Shown: positions 19,611-28,458 of the stretch, piece after piece
Position numbering within the stretch: the first letter of the stretch is position 1
Layout of the letters: each line of letters opens with the position of its first letter
Source: an uncultured Fidelibacterota bacterium
Lineage (GTDB): Bacteria; Fidelibacterota; Marinisomatia; Marinisomatales; Marinisomataceae
Direction of reading: 5' to 3'
NCBI GenBank assembly: GCA_902526795.1
Contig: CABZMF010000003.1
Span: 24,190-88,189 of the forward strand
Length of the DNA stretch: 64,000 bases
Program-made: the position numbers and the translations under genes
Notes under the pieces: model-generated
The model's input: only the letters and a program-made list of their open reading frames with translations
Database searches by the model: none
What the model was told of the DNA's origin: nothing

Positions 19611-20611
19611 TTTCTTTTATATATCCTTTTTATGTCGCTCTTAAATGAAAATTCTTCAACTAAATCTAATGACAATCTTACTTTTTCAAAATCACCATCA
19701 CCAAAAAATGGGATGCCATAACCAAATTTTTTTGGAGAAATATATTCGTGAATTTCATCATAGTATCCACTTTTAATAAACGACGAAATGGTTTTTTCTC
19801 CCCCTTCAACAAGTAATGATTGTACATTTTCCTTAAATAAAGTGTCAAGTATAATTTTAATATTATCTTTAAATGTTTTTTTAAGGATATTTCTACTAAA
19901 AATTATTGGATTTTTATGCATAATCTTAAATGTATTTGAAAAATTTCGAGATGATAAAATTATAATTCTTGGATCTCTTCCTATTCCATGAGAGTCCAAG
20001 GAAGGGTTATCTTTTTCAATTGTTTTTCTGCCAACTAAAATACCATCACAACCTGATCTTGTAATATGAACGTCCTTTCTTGCATCTTTTTCTGTAATCC
20101 ATTTTGAAGACCCATCCGATCTTGCAATAAATCCATCATCCGTTCTTGCAAATTTTAAGATTACATATGGTCTTCTTTTTTCAAAAAAAGTAAAAAATCT
20201 TGGATTAATTTTTTTTGCAGAATCATTTAATTTACCAACAACAACTTCTATTCCAGACTTTCTCAAATTATCAATGCCACCCATTGCTTTTTCATTAGGG
20301 TCTGGGGATGCTATTATAACTTTTTTAAATAAATTAGATTCAATTATTGTATTAGAGCACGGGGGATTTTTTCCAAAGTGAGCACATGGTTCTAATGTGA
20401 CATAAAGTTCAGCATTATCAATGGGCTTTTTAATTGATTTTATTGCATTAACCTCAGCATGATTTTCCCCAAATTTCTTATGGTAACCTCTTGATATTAT
20501 TTTATTTTCCTTAACTATGACACATCCTACAAGGGGATTTGGATATACTTGGTTTGGATCAGCTTTTAAGGCTTCATTAATTGCTTCTTGCATGAAAAAA
20601 GTACTATTCAT
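19595..20611 (-). CDS. ribD: Bifunctional riboflavin deaminase/reductase
   Basis: HAEVNAI, TLEPCAHFGKNPPCSNTII, VGRKTIEKDNPSL, VEGGEKTISSFI. Confidence 0.96.
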   Translation of the reverse strand: MNSTFFMQEAINEALKADPNQVYPNPLVGCVIVKENKIISRGYHKKFGENHAEVNAIKSIKKPIDNAELYVTLEPCAHFGKNPPCSNTIIESNLFKKVIIASPDPNEKAMGGIDNLRKSGIEVVVGKLNDSAKKINPRFFTFFEKRRPYVILKFARTDDGFIARSDGSSKWITEKDARKDVHITRSGCDGILVGRKTIEKDNPSLDSHGIGRDPRIIILSSRNFSNTFKIMHKNPIIFSRNILKKTFKDNIKIILDTLFKENVQSLLVEGGEKTISSFIKSGYYDEIHEYISPKKFGYGIPFFGDGDFEKVRLSLDLVEEFSFKSDIKRIYKRKCLRD

Positions 20612-20623
20612 TTATGATTTTAA

Positions 20624-21709
20624 TTATTTAAGAAACTTTGATATTAATCTTTGAAAGTGATGAACACCTTGCTCTCTGGTTGGGGAAAATCTACCAGATT
20701 GATAAAAAGCAGACTGAATTCCTTTACTTTCATTTTCAACTATAAATTCATCTTCCCTTTCAACTTTATCAATATCATTTCCAGCTCCTTTATGGAGCTT
20801 GCTTTCATCATAGATATAAGTTAAAAATGAAACTTTAGTTCTATTAATACTTATTGGCTTTACTATATTGATTGATAATCCCCAAGGATAGAAATTGAAC
20901 ATCATATTCGGAAAAACCCAATAATAATATGCTGCCACTTTTTTGCCATAGTCAATGTGATCATTGGGTAAATCAAAAATCTCATTTGAATCATCCGAAA
21001 AACCAATTTGTAGATTTGAATATTTATATAATTCTGTTTTATAGCTTCCATAATCTAGAACTTTATTTAGACCTTCGTGGACGAAAGGGATATGAAACCC
21101 TTCTAAATAATTATCACAATACAATGCCCAATGAGCCTGTACAAGATAATCTTTTGACATACTAGCATCATAAGAGAATTGATCAAGAGGTAAGAATTCT
21201 ACTCTTTCTTTTATAGGTTTTATTACATCATCAAAATTGAATGATGGATTTAATCCAGCAAATAAAAATGGTCCCCATTCATATAAAGGAAACTTATATA
21301 GATTATCACAATCTCTAGGAAAATTTTCTGCTGATGAAAATTCAGGCATGGATTTAAAATTTCCTTTTAAATCAAAAGTGCGCCCATGATAAGCACATTT
21401 TATCCTTTTTACTTTATCAGCGCCTAATGCAAGAATATGTCCCCTGTGAGTACAAATATTTGACATGCAATTAATAAATCCATCACTATCTCTTGTAAGA
21501 AGAATTGGTTCAGATAAAAATCCGTCTAATAAAGTTAAAGGTTGAATAGAGTTTGTTAATTTTAAACCAGAATTATCTCCAAGCCATTGCCATGATCGTA
21601 AAAAAATTTTTTCTTTGACCTCATCAAAGACGTCTTGATTTTTATAAAATATTGATGGCAAAGTTTCTGCCTTTGAAATATCTGGATTAATATCAAATGA
21701 ATGAGTCAT
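20624..21709 (-). CDS. Rieske-type aromatic-ring-hydroxylating oxygenase large subunit family protein
   Basis: Rieske motif CTHRGH...CAYHGRTFD; mononuclear iron motif DNYLEGFHIPFVH. Confidence 0.9.
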   Translation of the reverse strand: MTHSFDINPDISKAETLPSIFYKNQDVFDEVKEKIFLRSWQWLGDNSGLKLTNSIQPLTLLDGFLSEPILLTRDSDGFINCMSNICTHRGHILALGADKVKRIKCAYHGRTFDLKGNFKSMPEFSSAENFPRDCDNLYKFPLYEWGPFLFAGLNPSFNFDDVIKPIKERVEFLPLDQFSYDASMSKDYLVQAHWALYCDNYLEGFHIPFVHEGLNKVLDYGSYKTELYKYSNLQIGFSDDSNEIFDLPNDHIDYGKKVAAYYYWVFPNMMFNFYPWGLSINIVKPISINRTKVSFLTYIYDESKLHKGAGNDIDKVEREDEFIVENESKGIQSAFYQSGRFSPTREQGVHHFQRLISKFLK

Positions 21710-21725
21710 GTCAAAATAATTTATA

Positions 21726-22544
21726 CTAGAATAAGAATCCGAATCTCAAACCCAAATGAGTTGTACCATATTTATTAGCAATACTTGTTTCAATAAAAGG
21801 TTGTCCGGTAGATGTTTCTCTTAGAATAAAAGGTAAGGCTATCTCAAAATAAGTACTTGTTAAATTGAAAGAGTCAGTTATTGATCCTACAACGCTTGGT
21901 ATTGAATCGTTATCTGGACTATCACTAGAAACTGAAGAATCGTAAATATTTTTTTCATTGCTAATATTTAGCTTTATTCTAGGAATAATATAGAAACTTG
22001 CATTTGTTTCAATTTCCTTATAAGCTCCAAGTTCAAAAGCATAAAATTTTCCATAGAAATCTTGATTTAAAAAATTTAAAGCATCACTTGAATAGTTTTT
22101 AGTACCATATCTAAAACCCAAAGATAAGTTAATTGGCAGAGAGCTTTCAAAAAGATTTTGGCTCTCATTTAAATAATATGTTAATCCAAAGGAAAATGTT
22201 TTGTCCCCTAAGTTCGAATTTTCTGATCTAAAATTTTCAACAAAATTAAAGTTTTGATCTTCCGAAGTTGACTCTCCTTCTCGGACATTAAAATCATAAA
22301 TATCTTTTCTATCATATAGAGAGTAACCATATGCTAAATCAATACCAAAAGTGCCATTATAGACATATCCAAAACCTACACCATTGCCATAACTATCTCT
22401 TGCAAATTTTCCCTCTCCAAAAAAATCAACATTTTGATCATGATTAAATGATGCAGTAAATCCCGAAAAACCTTCAGGAACAATGTGGGTTTGAGCTAAT
22501 AAAATAGAGAATGTAGATAGAAGGACTATTGATAATCTTTTCAT
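21726..22544 (-). CDS. Outer-membrane beta-barrel-like protein
   Basis: Signal peptide, alternating aromatic/hydrophobic strands, C-terminal ...HLGLRFGFLF. Confidence 0.6.
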   Translation of the reverse strand: MKRLSIVLLSTFSILLAQTHIVPEGFSGFTASFNHDQNVDFFGEGKFARDSYGNGVGFGYVYNGTFGIDLAYGYSLYDRKDIYDFNVREGESTSEDQNFNFVENFRSENSNLGDKTFSFGLTYYLNESQNLFESSLPINLSLGFRYGTKNYSSDALNFLNQDFYGKFYAFELGAYKEIETNASFYIIPRIKLNISNEKNIYDSSVSSDSPDNDSIPSVVGSITDSFNLTSTYFEIALPFILRETSTGQPFIETSIANKYGTTHLGLRFGFLF

Positions 22545-22580
22545 AAGAAAAATTTAATCAATGAAAAAGGTTTATAGAAT

Positions 22581-23384
22581 TTATTTTTTATTTTTTTCAA
22601 TCAAATTTACCAATTTGTTAAAAATCATTTTAGTATCTCTTGGTGCGCCTAGCGCTATGTCTTTAATAATACCATTTTTATTAACAATGATGTGTGTGGG
22701 AAAGATTGGTGTGAAACCAAATATTAAATCTTTGCTTGCTGAACCTAATTGATAGTCAAAATTTGTATCTATTAAGAATTGATTTACATCTACTACAGAA
22801 TCAAAGGTTAATGCCAAAAATTGAACGTCTTCATCTTTATACTCTTCTACTAATTTATTTAAGTAAGGCATTTCGATAATACATGGACCACAATTAATAT
22901 ACCAAAAATTTATAACAAGTAGTTTTCCTTTGAAATCATCAAAAGATGATGTAGATCCATCAATCATTGTAAAGTTAGTTGTTGGTAGAGGCTGATTTTT
23001 CCATTGATCATTCATTCTTTTATTAATTACAGCACCTTGACCGCCCGAACTCCTTAGTCTGTTTTCCTCAATTAAATTTTCAATTTCACTATCAGATACA
23101 AATCCCCTCAAATCTTCATACTCTTCGAAAAGAATGTACTCTGTGTTTGAATTTTCATCAAATCTTCTTAATGCCATCAACCCTTCAACAGATGCTACTA
23201 AACTATCTTTTTGAACGTCTGTAAGTAAATTACCTTTAGCATCCCTAAAAATAATTTCATTAGTAGCCTGTTTTTTTTCTTGAACAGTTTGTGAACCAAT
23301 CTGTTCAACTGGTTCTTTTGCCCTTGAAGTTTCTTCCTGGCATGAAAACATAAAAAAGATTAATGTAATTATTAAGATTTTCAT
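22581..23384 (-). CDS. TlpA/ResA-like thioredoxin-fold lipoprotein
   Basis: Lipobox MFSCQE; VINFWYINCGPCIIEMPYLNKLVEEY. Confidence 0.88.
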   Translation of the reverse strand: MKILIITLIFFMFSCQEETSRAKEPVEQIGSQTVQEKKQATNEIIFRDAKGNLLTDVQKDSLVASVEGLMALRRFDENSNTEYILFEEYEDLRGFVSDSEIENLIEENRLRSSGGQGAVINKRMNDQWKNQPLPTTNFTMIDGSTSSFDDFKGKLLVINFWYINCGPCIIEMPYLNKLVEEYKDEDVQFLALTFDSVVDVNQFLIDTNFDYQLGSASKDLIFGFTPIFPTHIIVNKNGIIKDIALGAPRDTKMIFNKLVNLIEKNKK

Positions 23385-23527
23385 TTTTGTCGATTTAAAT
23401 ATAGTTTTAATATGAATAACATTGATACAACAATACAAAGTACACAAAACCAAAGAAATATTGATTCAAAGTTATCTTTAATCCAGAGGGCTGTTTCAGA
23501 TAATTCTTCTTTTTTAATTAAATACAT
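23381..23527 (-). CDS. Small single-TM protein (48 aa)
   Basis: MYLIKKEELSETALWIKDNFESIFLWFCVLCIVVSMLFILKLYLNRQK; stop codon overlaps the tlpA-like ATG (ATGA), suggesting translational coupling. Confidence 0.5.
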   Translation of the reverse strand: MYLIKKEELSETALWIKDNFESIFLWFCVLCIVVSMLFILKLYLNRQK

Positions 23528-23558
23528 AGTACTTTCGCAGGCAAATTTAAGCAATAAT

Positions 23559-24152
23559 ATGATAAAAACATTATTAACAAGCAATACCAGTTTAATTTTA
23601 GTATTAACTGTGGTAGTTATTTTTTTGCTAATTGGGTTAACCGCAAAAAAAACGAACGATCCAGTTGAAAAAACTAAGTCAATAGCTAATTTCTATGATT
23701 TAAAAGCAATGTCAATCGAAGGAGAAGAGATTTCTTTTAATCAGTTCAAGGGTAAAAAAGTTCTTATCGTAAATACAGCTTCAAGCTGTGGTTATACTTA
23801 TCAATATGAAGGGCTACAAAGGCTTCATGATCTTTATGGTAGCAATGTGGTTGTTCTTGGTTTTCCCGCAAATGATTTTCTTTTCCAAGAGAGAGGTTCA
23901 GATGCAGATATAGCTGATTTTTGTGAACAAAATTATGGTGTAACTTTTCCAATGTTTTCTAAAATTACAACCAAAGGTGCAAATCAAAGTCCTGTTTACA
24001 AATGGCTTACTAATAAAGAGCTAAATGGATGGAATGAAAAAAAGCCTACTTGGAATTTTTGTAAATATTTAGTTAATGAGGAAGGTGATTTAGTTGCTTT
24101 TTTCGATAAATCTGTCAAACCGCTTTCGAAGGAAATAACTAGTAAGTTATGA
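23559..24152 (+). CDS. Glutathione peroxidase family protein (Cys-type), membrane-anchored
   Basis: VLIVNTASSCGYTYQYEGLQRLHDLY, GFPANDFLFQE, WNFCKYLVNEEG; N-terminal TM. Confidence 0.9.
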   Translation: MIKTLLTSNTSLILVLTVVVIFLLIGLTAKKTNDPVEKTKSIANFYDLKAMSIEGEEISFNQFKGKKVLIVNTASSCGYTYQYEGLQRLHDLYGSNVVVLGFPANDFLFQERGSDADIADFCEQNYGVTFPMFSKITTKGANQSPVYKWLTNKELNGWNEKKPTWNFCKYLVNEEGDLVAFFDKSVKPLSKEITSKL

Positions 24153-24643
24153 TTTCAAGAATATCTTTTATTCTGTTTTCAATAATTACATTTTCTTGTA
24201 CATCAAATAATAGTAAAGAATCTATCGATATTTATGGAAATGATTTTTCGTACAGTTCAGTTGAATCAATTACGTATGTCATAGAAAATGCAAATAAATT
24301 TATTGGCAAAGAAATCGTGGTAGAAGGTCAAATTATGGATATTTGCCCTATGAAAGGTTGTTGGATGGAAATAAAAGAATATGATTCAGGTAAGGTAATT
24401 AGAGTCAAAGTTCAAGACGATGTGATTGTTTTTCCACAAGATGCAAAAAATAAAAAAGCTATAGTTAATGGTATTTTTAATAAAATTGAATTTACTGAAG
24501 ACCAGGCTAAAAAATGGAAAATACACTTGGCAGAAGAAAAAGGTCTGAAAATAAGTGAAAAAGATATTTCTATAGTTTCGTCTGACTTGGTTGAGTATCG
24601 AATAAAAGGCTTAGGTACTAAAATTATTTCAAAGCCAAATTAA
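24149..24643 (+). CDS. DUF4920-like lipoprotein
   Basis: Lipobox FSCTS; GKEIVVEGQIMDICPMKGCWMEI. Confidence 0.75.
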   Translation: MISRISFILFSIITFSCTSNNSKESIDIYGNDFSYSSVESITYVIENANKFIGKEIVVEGQIMDICPMKGCWMEIKEYDSGKVIRVKVQDDVIVFPQDAKNKKAIVNGIFNKIEFTEDQAKKWKIHLAEEKGLKISEKDISIVSSDLVEYRIKGLGTKIISKPN

Positions 24644-25434
24644 GCGTACATCATAATTAAGCTAATAGCCATAATAATCATTCCAATAGTAACCCCAATA
24701 ATTGTATCGCTTGGTTCCCCATATTCTTTTGCAACAGGTAATAATTCGTTTAGAGCAACATAAACCATAATTCCAGCACAAAATGCGAATGATATTCCAA
24801 ACAATGCTTCATTAAATACAGTTCTAAAAACTAAAAAACCTATTAATGCTCCAAATGGCTCAGCTAGACCAGACAAGAACGAAATATAAAAAGCTTTTCG
24901 CTTACTTTTTGTAGCATAGTATATGGGAACGGAAACAGCTATTCCTTCTGGAATATTATGAACAGCTATAGCTGAAGCTAATGTAAATCCTATTGCAGGA
25001 TCATAAACTGTGGCTGTAAATGTTGCAAAGCCTTCAGGAAAATTATGAATGGCTAAAGCAATAGCTGAAAAAACACCAGCTTTGATAAGAACAGATTCAT
25101 TTTTATCTTCCGATCTTGAAATAAAGTCTGCAATTGATTGATGATCAAATAACTGATCTATAAGAAGCATTAATAGTAAACCTACAACAAATCCGGTAAC
25201 AGTAATTAGTTTTCCAAAATTAGGGCCATAGATTCCCACTAAAGATTCAAATGATAATTGCATTAACTCAACAAAAGATACATAAATCATAATTCCAGCA
25301 GATAGCCCTAGAGCAATTGCTAAAAAGCGTTTATTGAATGACCTAGTAAAAAGAGCTAAAGCACTTCCAATACCAGTACTTAGCCCTGCAAATGTTGCCA
25401 AAGCAAACCCTAGATATATATTATTTAATTCCAT
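24640..25434 (-). CDS. ZIP family metal transporter (ZupT-like)
   Basis: AIHNFPEGFATF and AVHNIPEGIAVSVP metal-binding helices; start set at MELNNIYLG. Confidence 0.93.
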   Translation of the reverse strand: MELNNIYLGFALATFAGLSTGIGSALALFTRSFNKRFLAIALGLSAGIMIYVSFVELMQLSFESLVGIYGPNFGKLITVTGFVVGLLLMLLIDQLFDHQSIADFISRSEDKNESVLIKAGVFSAIALAIHNFPEGFATFTATVYDPAIGFTLASAIAVHNIPEGIAVSVPIYYATKSKRKAFYISFLSGLAEPFGALIGFLVFRTVFNEALFGISFAFCAGIMVYVALNELLPVAKEYGEPSDTIIGVTIGMIIMAISLIMMYA

Positions 25435-25441
25435 AATTTTA

Positions 25442-25789
25442 ATGATGTTCAATATAGCAAAAATATTAATATCAGCACTAATCATATTTATTGCCTCTGA
25501 AATCGGCAAAAAAGATACTATTTTGGGAGCAATAATTGTTTCATTACCAATGATATCACTTTTAACAATTTCTTGGATCTATTTTGAAACAAGGGATATA
25601 GATAAAATTATTAACTTCGCATATGGAGTATTTGCAATGATTATGCCTTCATTATCTTTTTTTATAACATTACCTTATTTTTTAAAAAAAATAAATTTTA
25701 TTCCAAGTATGTTTCTTTCTATTTCAATTATGGTTTTATTATATTTTGTATTAACAATGATATATAAAAAAATTGGAGTAGAAATATAA
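25442..25789 (+). CDS. DUF3147-like membrane protein
   Basis: 115 aa with ~4 TM helices; start reassigned downstream of the antisense overlap with the ZIP gene. Confidence 0.65.
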   Translation: MMFNIAKILISALIIFIASEIGKKDTILGAIIVSLPMISLLTISWIYFETRDIDKIINFAYGVFAMIMPSLSFFITLPYFLKKINFIPSMFLSISIMVLLYFVLTMIYKKIGVEI

Positions 25790-25790
25790 A

Positions 25791-26303
25791 ATGAAAACAT
25801 TACTTATCTTATTTTTAATTTTTTTTAGTTTTTTAAAAGGGGCTGATACTATGAAAACAGTTGAGTATGTCAACTTAGAAAGATTTATGGGTAAATGGTT
25901 TGTAATTGCATTGGTTCCAAACATGATTGAAAAAGGTGCTACAAATTCTTCAGATATTTATAAGCTGAACCAAGATGGTACTATTGATATTACTTATGAT
26001 GCTATAAAAGATGGAAAACCTAGACAAATTAAACAGAAAGGTACTGTTATTAATAAAACGTCAAACTCCGAATGGACAATTCAAATGAGGAAGCCATTTG
26101 TTCCATTTATGAAATTCCCATTCAAAATCGTATATATTGATGATAATTATGAATATATGGCTGTTGGCTATCCAAAAAATACAATGGGATGGATTATGGG
26201 AAGGAAATCAAAAATCACAAATGAAGAATATGAAAAAATTATGATTTCTTTGAGGAAATTAGGTTACACCGATGAACAATTTGAATTTGTACAGCATGAC
26301 TGA
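25791..26303 (+). CDS. Lipocalin (Blc-like)
   Basis: [18 protein letters not shown]...; [21 protein letters not shown]. Confidence 0.88.
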   Translation: MKTLLILFLIFFSFLKGADTMKTVEYVNLERFMGKWFVIALVPNMIEKGATNSSDIYKLNQDGTIDITYDAIKDGKPRQIKQKGTVINKTSNSEWTIQMRKPFVPFMKFPFKIVYIDDNYEYMAVGYPKNTMGWIMGRKSKITNEEYEKIMISLRKLGYTDEQFEFVQHD

Positions 26304-26551
26304 CGCTGATTTTTAATTTCGCTATCTTTAGTAGGAACTGGATCATAACCCTTTTCTCCCCAAGGATGGCATTTAAAAATCCTCTTAATTGATAATTGTA
26401 ATCCTTTAAATAGTCCCCACTCTTCTAAGGAATGCTTACAATATTCTGAACATGTTGGTTGAAATCTACAATTTGATCCTAAGAATGGAGAAATTAAAGA
26501 TTGGTAAAATTTTATTAAAACAATAAAAGGGAAAATAATTATTTTATTCAT
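26264..26551 (-). CDS. yidD: Membrane protein insertion efficiency factor YidD
   Basis: [34 protein letters not shown]...[18 protein letters not shown]; start set at MNKII. Confidence 0.93.
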   Translation of the reverse strand: MNKIIIFPFIVLIKFYQSLISPFLGSNCRFQPTCSEYCKHSLEEWGLFKGLQLSIKRIFKCHPWGEKGYDPVPTKDSEIKNQRQSCCTNSNCSSV

Positions 26552-27071
26552 CTTCTTCGAAGTCTTTATAAAGCATACTGGTTTGAATATCTTTATTACC
26601 TTGATATTTACCGCTCTCATATGGATTAACATCACCTTCAACTGAATGATAAAATATTTGGCAAATCTCAACCGAAGGATAAATCTTTATGGGTTGAACG
26701 CAAAAAATTTCCAAAGTCCAATACCCCTTAAATCCAACATCTCCAAACCCAGCTGTAACATGAACAAAAAGACCTAATCTTCCAACAGAGGATCTTCCCT
26801 CTAACATTGGAACTAAATTATGAGTTTCAGTGTATTCTATTGTTCTTCCTAAATATAATTTTCTACTTTCTAGCAGTAACCCTTCCTCCGGAATAATGAT
26901 TTTTTTGGCAGTATTGTTTTGCTTCATATCTAACGGGATATTTTCATATACCATTAGTTCGTTGTGGAGTTTTAAGTTATAACTATTTGGATTTACCTGA
27001 TTTTCATTGAACGGGTCAATGACAATGTCTTTATCTTTACGCTTAAGAATTTCTTTTCCCGATAAAATCAT
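26544..27071 (-). CDS. dcd: dCTP deaminase
   Basis: [42 protein letters not shown]. Confidence 0.95.
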   Translation of the reverse strand: MILSGKEILKRKDKDIVIDPFNENQVNPNSYNLKLHNELMVYENIPLDMKQNNTAKKIIIPEEGLLLESRKLYLGRTIEYTETHNLVPMLEGRSSVGRLGLFVHVTAGFGDVGFKGYWTLEIFCVQPIKIYPSVEICQIFYHSVEGDVNPYESGKYQGNKDIQTSMLYKDFEEDE

Positions 27072-27133
27072 AATTTATAATTGAGGTTATATAATTTTTT
27101 TTAGGTTACAAAGTATTTTTTGTATCTTTCTGT

Positions 27134-27982
27134 ATGGATTTACTAACATGGTGGCAAACTTTACCTTCCAAAATGGACCCAGTGCTTGTATCAATCGGTC
27201 CTTTAACAATTTATTGGTACTCTACTATGTACCTTGTTTCGTTTGGGGTAGTTTATATAATTTGTAGAAAAAAAATCAAAGATAATTCTTTTACAAAAAT
27301 TAATCTTGAACAACTTGAGGATCTATTATCTTGGTGTTTCATTGGACTCCTTATTGGTGCTAGAATTGGATATGTTTTATTTTATAATTTTGAATACTAT
27401 ATTTCAAATCCATTAGAAATCATTATACCTTTTAAATATTATAATGGTAATTGGTTTTTTACAGGCATTGCAGGAATGTCTTATCATGGAGGAGTAATTG
27501 GAGTTGTTTCTGCTATTTGGCTTTTTAGCAGAAAATTAAAATTACATTTATTTGAATTATCAGATTTTTTGACTGCTGCTATACCAATGGGATATTTTTT
27601 TGGTAGAATTGGAAACTTCATTAATGGCGAACTGTATGGCAGAGTGACTGAAGCGCCAATTGGCATGTATTTCCCAAATGCTGGAGATCAATCATTACGT
27701 CACCCATCTCAACTATATGAAGCACTATTTGAAGGAATTATTCTTTATTATGTAATTAATTTTTTCAAAAAACATAAAGAACTTGGATTTAATAGTGGCG
27801 CTTATGTTGTTGGATATGGTTTTTTTCGATTTTTTATAGAATATTTCAGGCAACCAGATGCTCACTTAGGATTCATTCTTTTTAACCTAAGTATGGGACA
27901 AATACTTTGCATAGTAATGATGCTTTGTGGATTTTACATATGGTATATAGGCAATAAAAAAACTGCTAAAGCTCAAATTTAA
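27134..27982 (+). CDS. lgt: Prolipoprotein diacylglyceryl transferase
   Basis: GARIGYVLFYN, GMSYHGGVIG, FFGRIGNFINGELYGR, RHPSQLYEAL. Confidence 0.97.
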   Translation: MDLLTWWQTLPSKMDPVLVSIGPLTIYWYSTMYLVSFGVVYIICRKKIKDNSFTKINLEQLEDLLSWCFIGLLIGARIGYVLFYNFEYYISNPLEIIIPFKYYNGNWFFTGIAGMSYHGGVIGVVSAIWLFSRKLKLHLFELSDFLTAAIPMGYFFGRIGNFINGELYGRVTEAPIGMYFPNAGDQSLRHPSQLYEALFEGIILYYVINFFKKHKELGFNSGAYVVGYGFFRFFIEYFRQPDAHLGFILFNLSMGQILCIVMMLCGFYIWYIGNKKTAKAQI

Positions 27983-28442
27983 AGGCAGGTTCCTCAATTG
28001 TCATTGTAGATGATTGTACACTTTTTTTGCCATAAACGTTCATGATATTTTGTTGCTTTTCATACATATCCATAAAGATCGTATTAAATACTGCAACATT
28101 TGATGAAGAATTAAATTTATTTATTTCTAAGAAAAATAAGGTGAAATCTCCATCAATCTTTTTGCCCAAATATTTCCAATAATGATCCTGTATTATAAAA
28201 TTATTGGAAAGATATTCGATAAGAAAATCATCTATTTCATTGCTTTCACGTACTGAACCTAAGTTAGCTAAATTAAAATTGGCTTTTTTTAGTAGCGCTT
28301 CAACATCATGAGTAAATGTCTGAATTGTAATTTCTAAATTTTTTTGATTTTCACTTAAGCGAATTTCCGTGGTAGTCAAAAAAAACTGATGACTAAAAAC
28401 AGTTGAGTGTACTAAAATTATTTGAAAAAATAATTTATACAT
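27966..28442 (-). CDS. DUF6702-like exported protein
   Basis: HQFFLTTTEIRLSENQKNLEITIQTFTHDVEALLKK; adjacent to M1 peptidase gene. Confidence 0.65.
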   Translation of the reverse strand: MYKLFFQIILVHSTVFSHQFFLTTTEIRLSENQKNLEITIQTFTHDVEALLKKANFNLANLGSVRESNEIDDFLIEYLSNNFIIQDHYWKYLGKKIDGDFTLFFLEINKFNSSSNVAVFNTIFMDMYEKQQNIMNVYGKKSVQSSTMTIEEPAFKFEL

Positions 28443-28458
28443 TACTTAAAGCCTTTTT

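Noticed and set aside
23559-24152. Selenocysteine glutathione peroxidase
   Set aside because: The active-site position is a normal Cys codon (ASSCGYT), with no in-frame TGA and no SECIS-like need.
25334-25441. N-terminal extension of the DUF3147-like ORF into the ZIP gene
   Set aside because: Antisense to the ZIP N-terminus; an ATG-ATG at 25442 gives a normal membrane-protein start.
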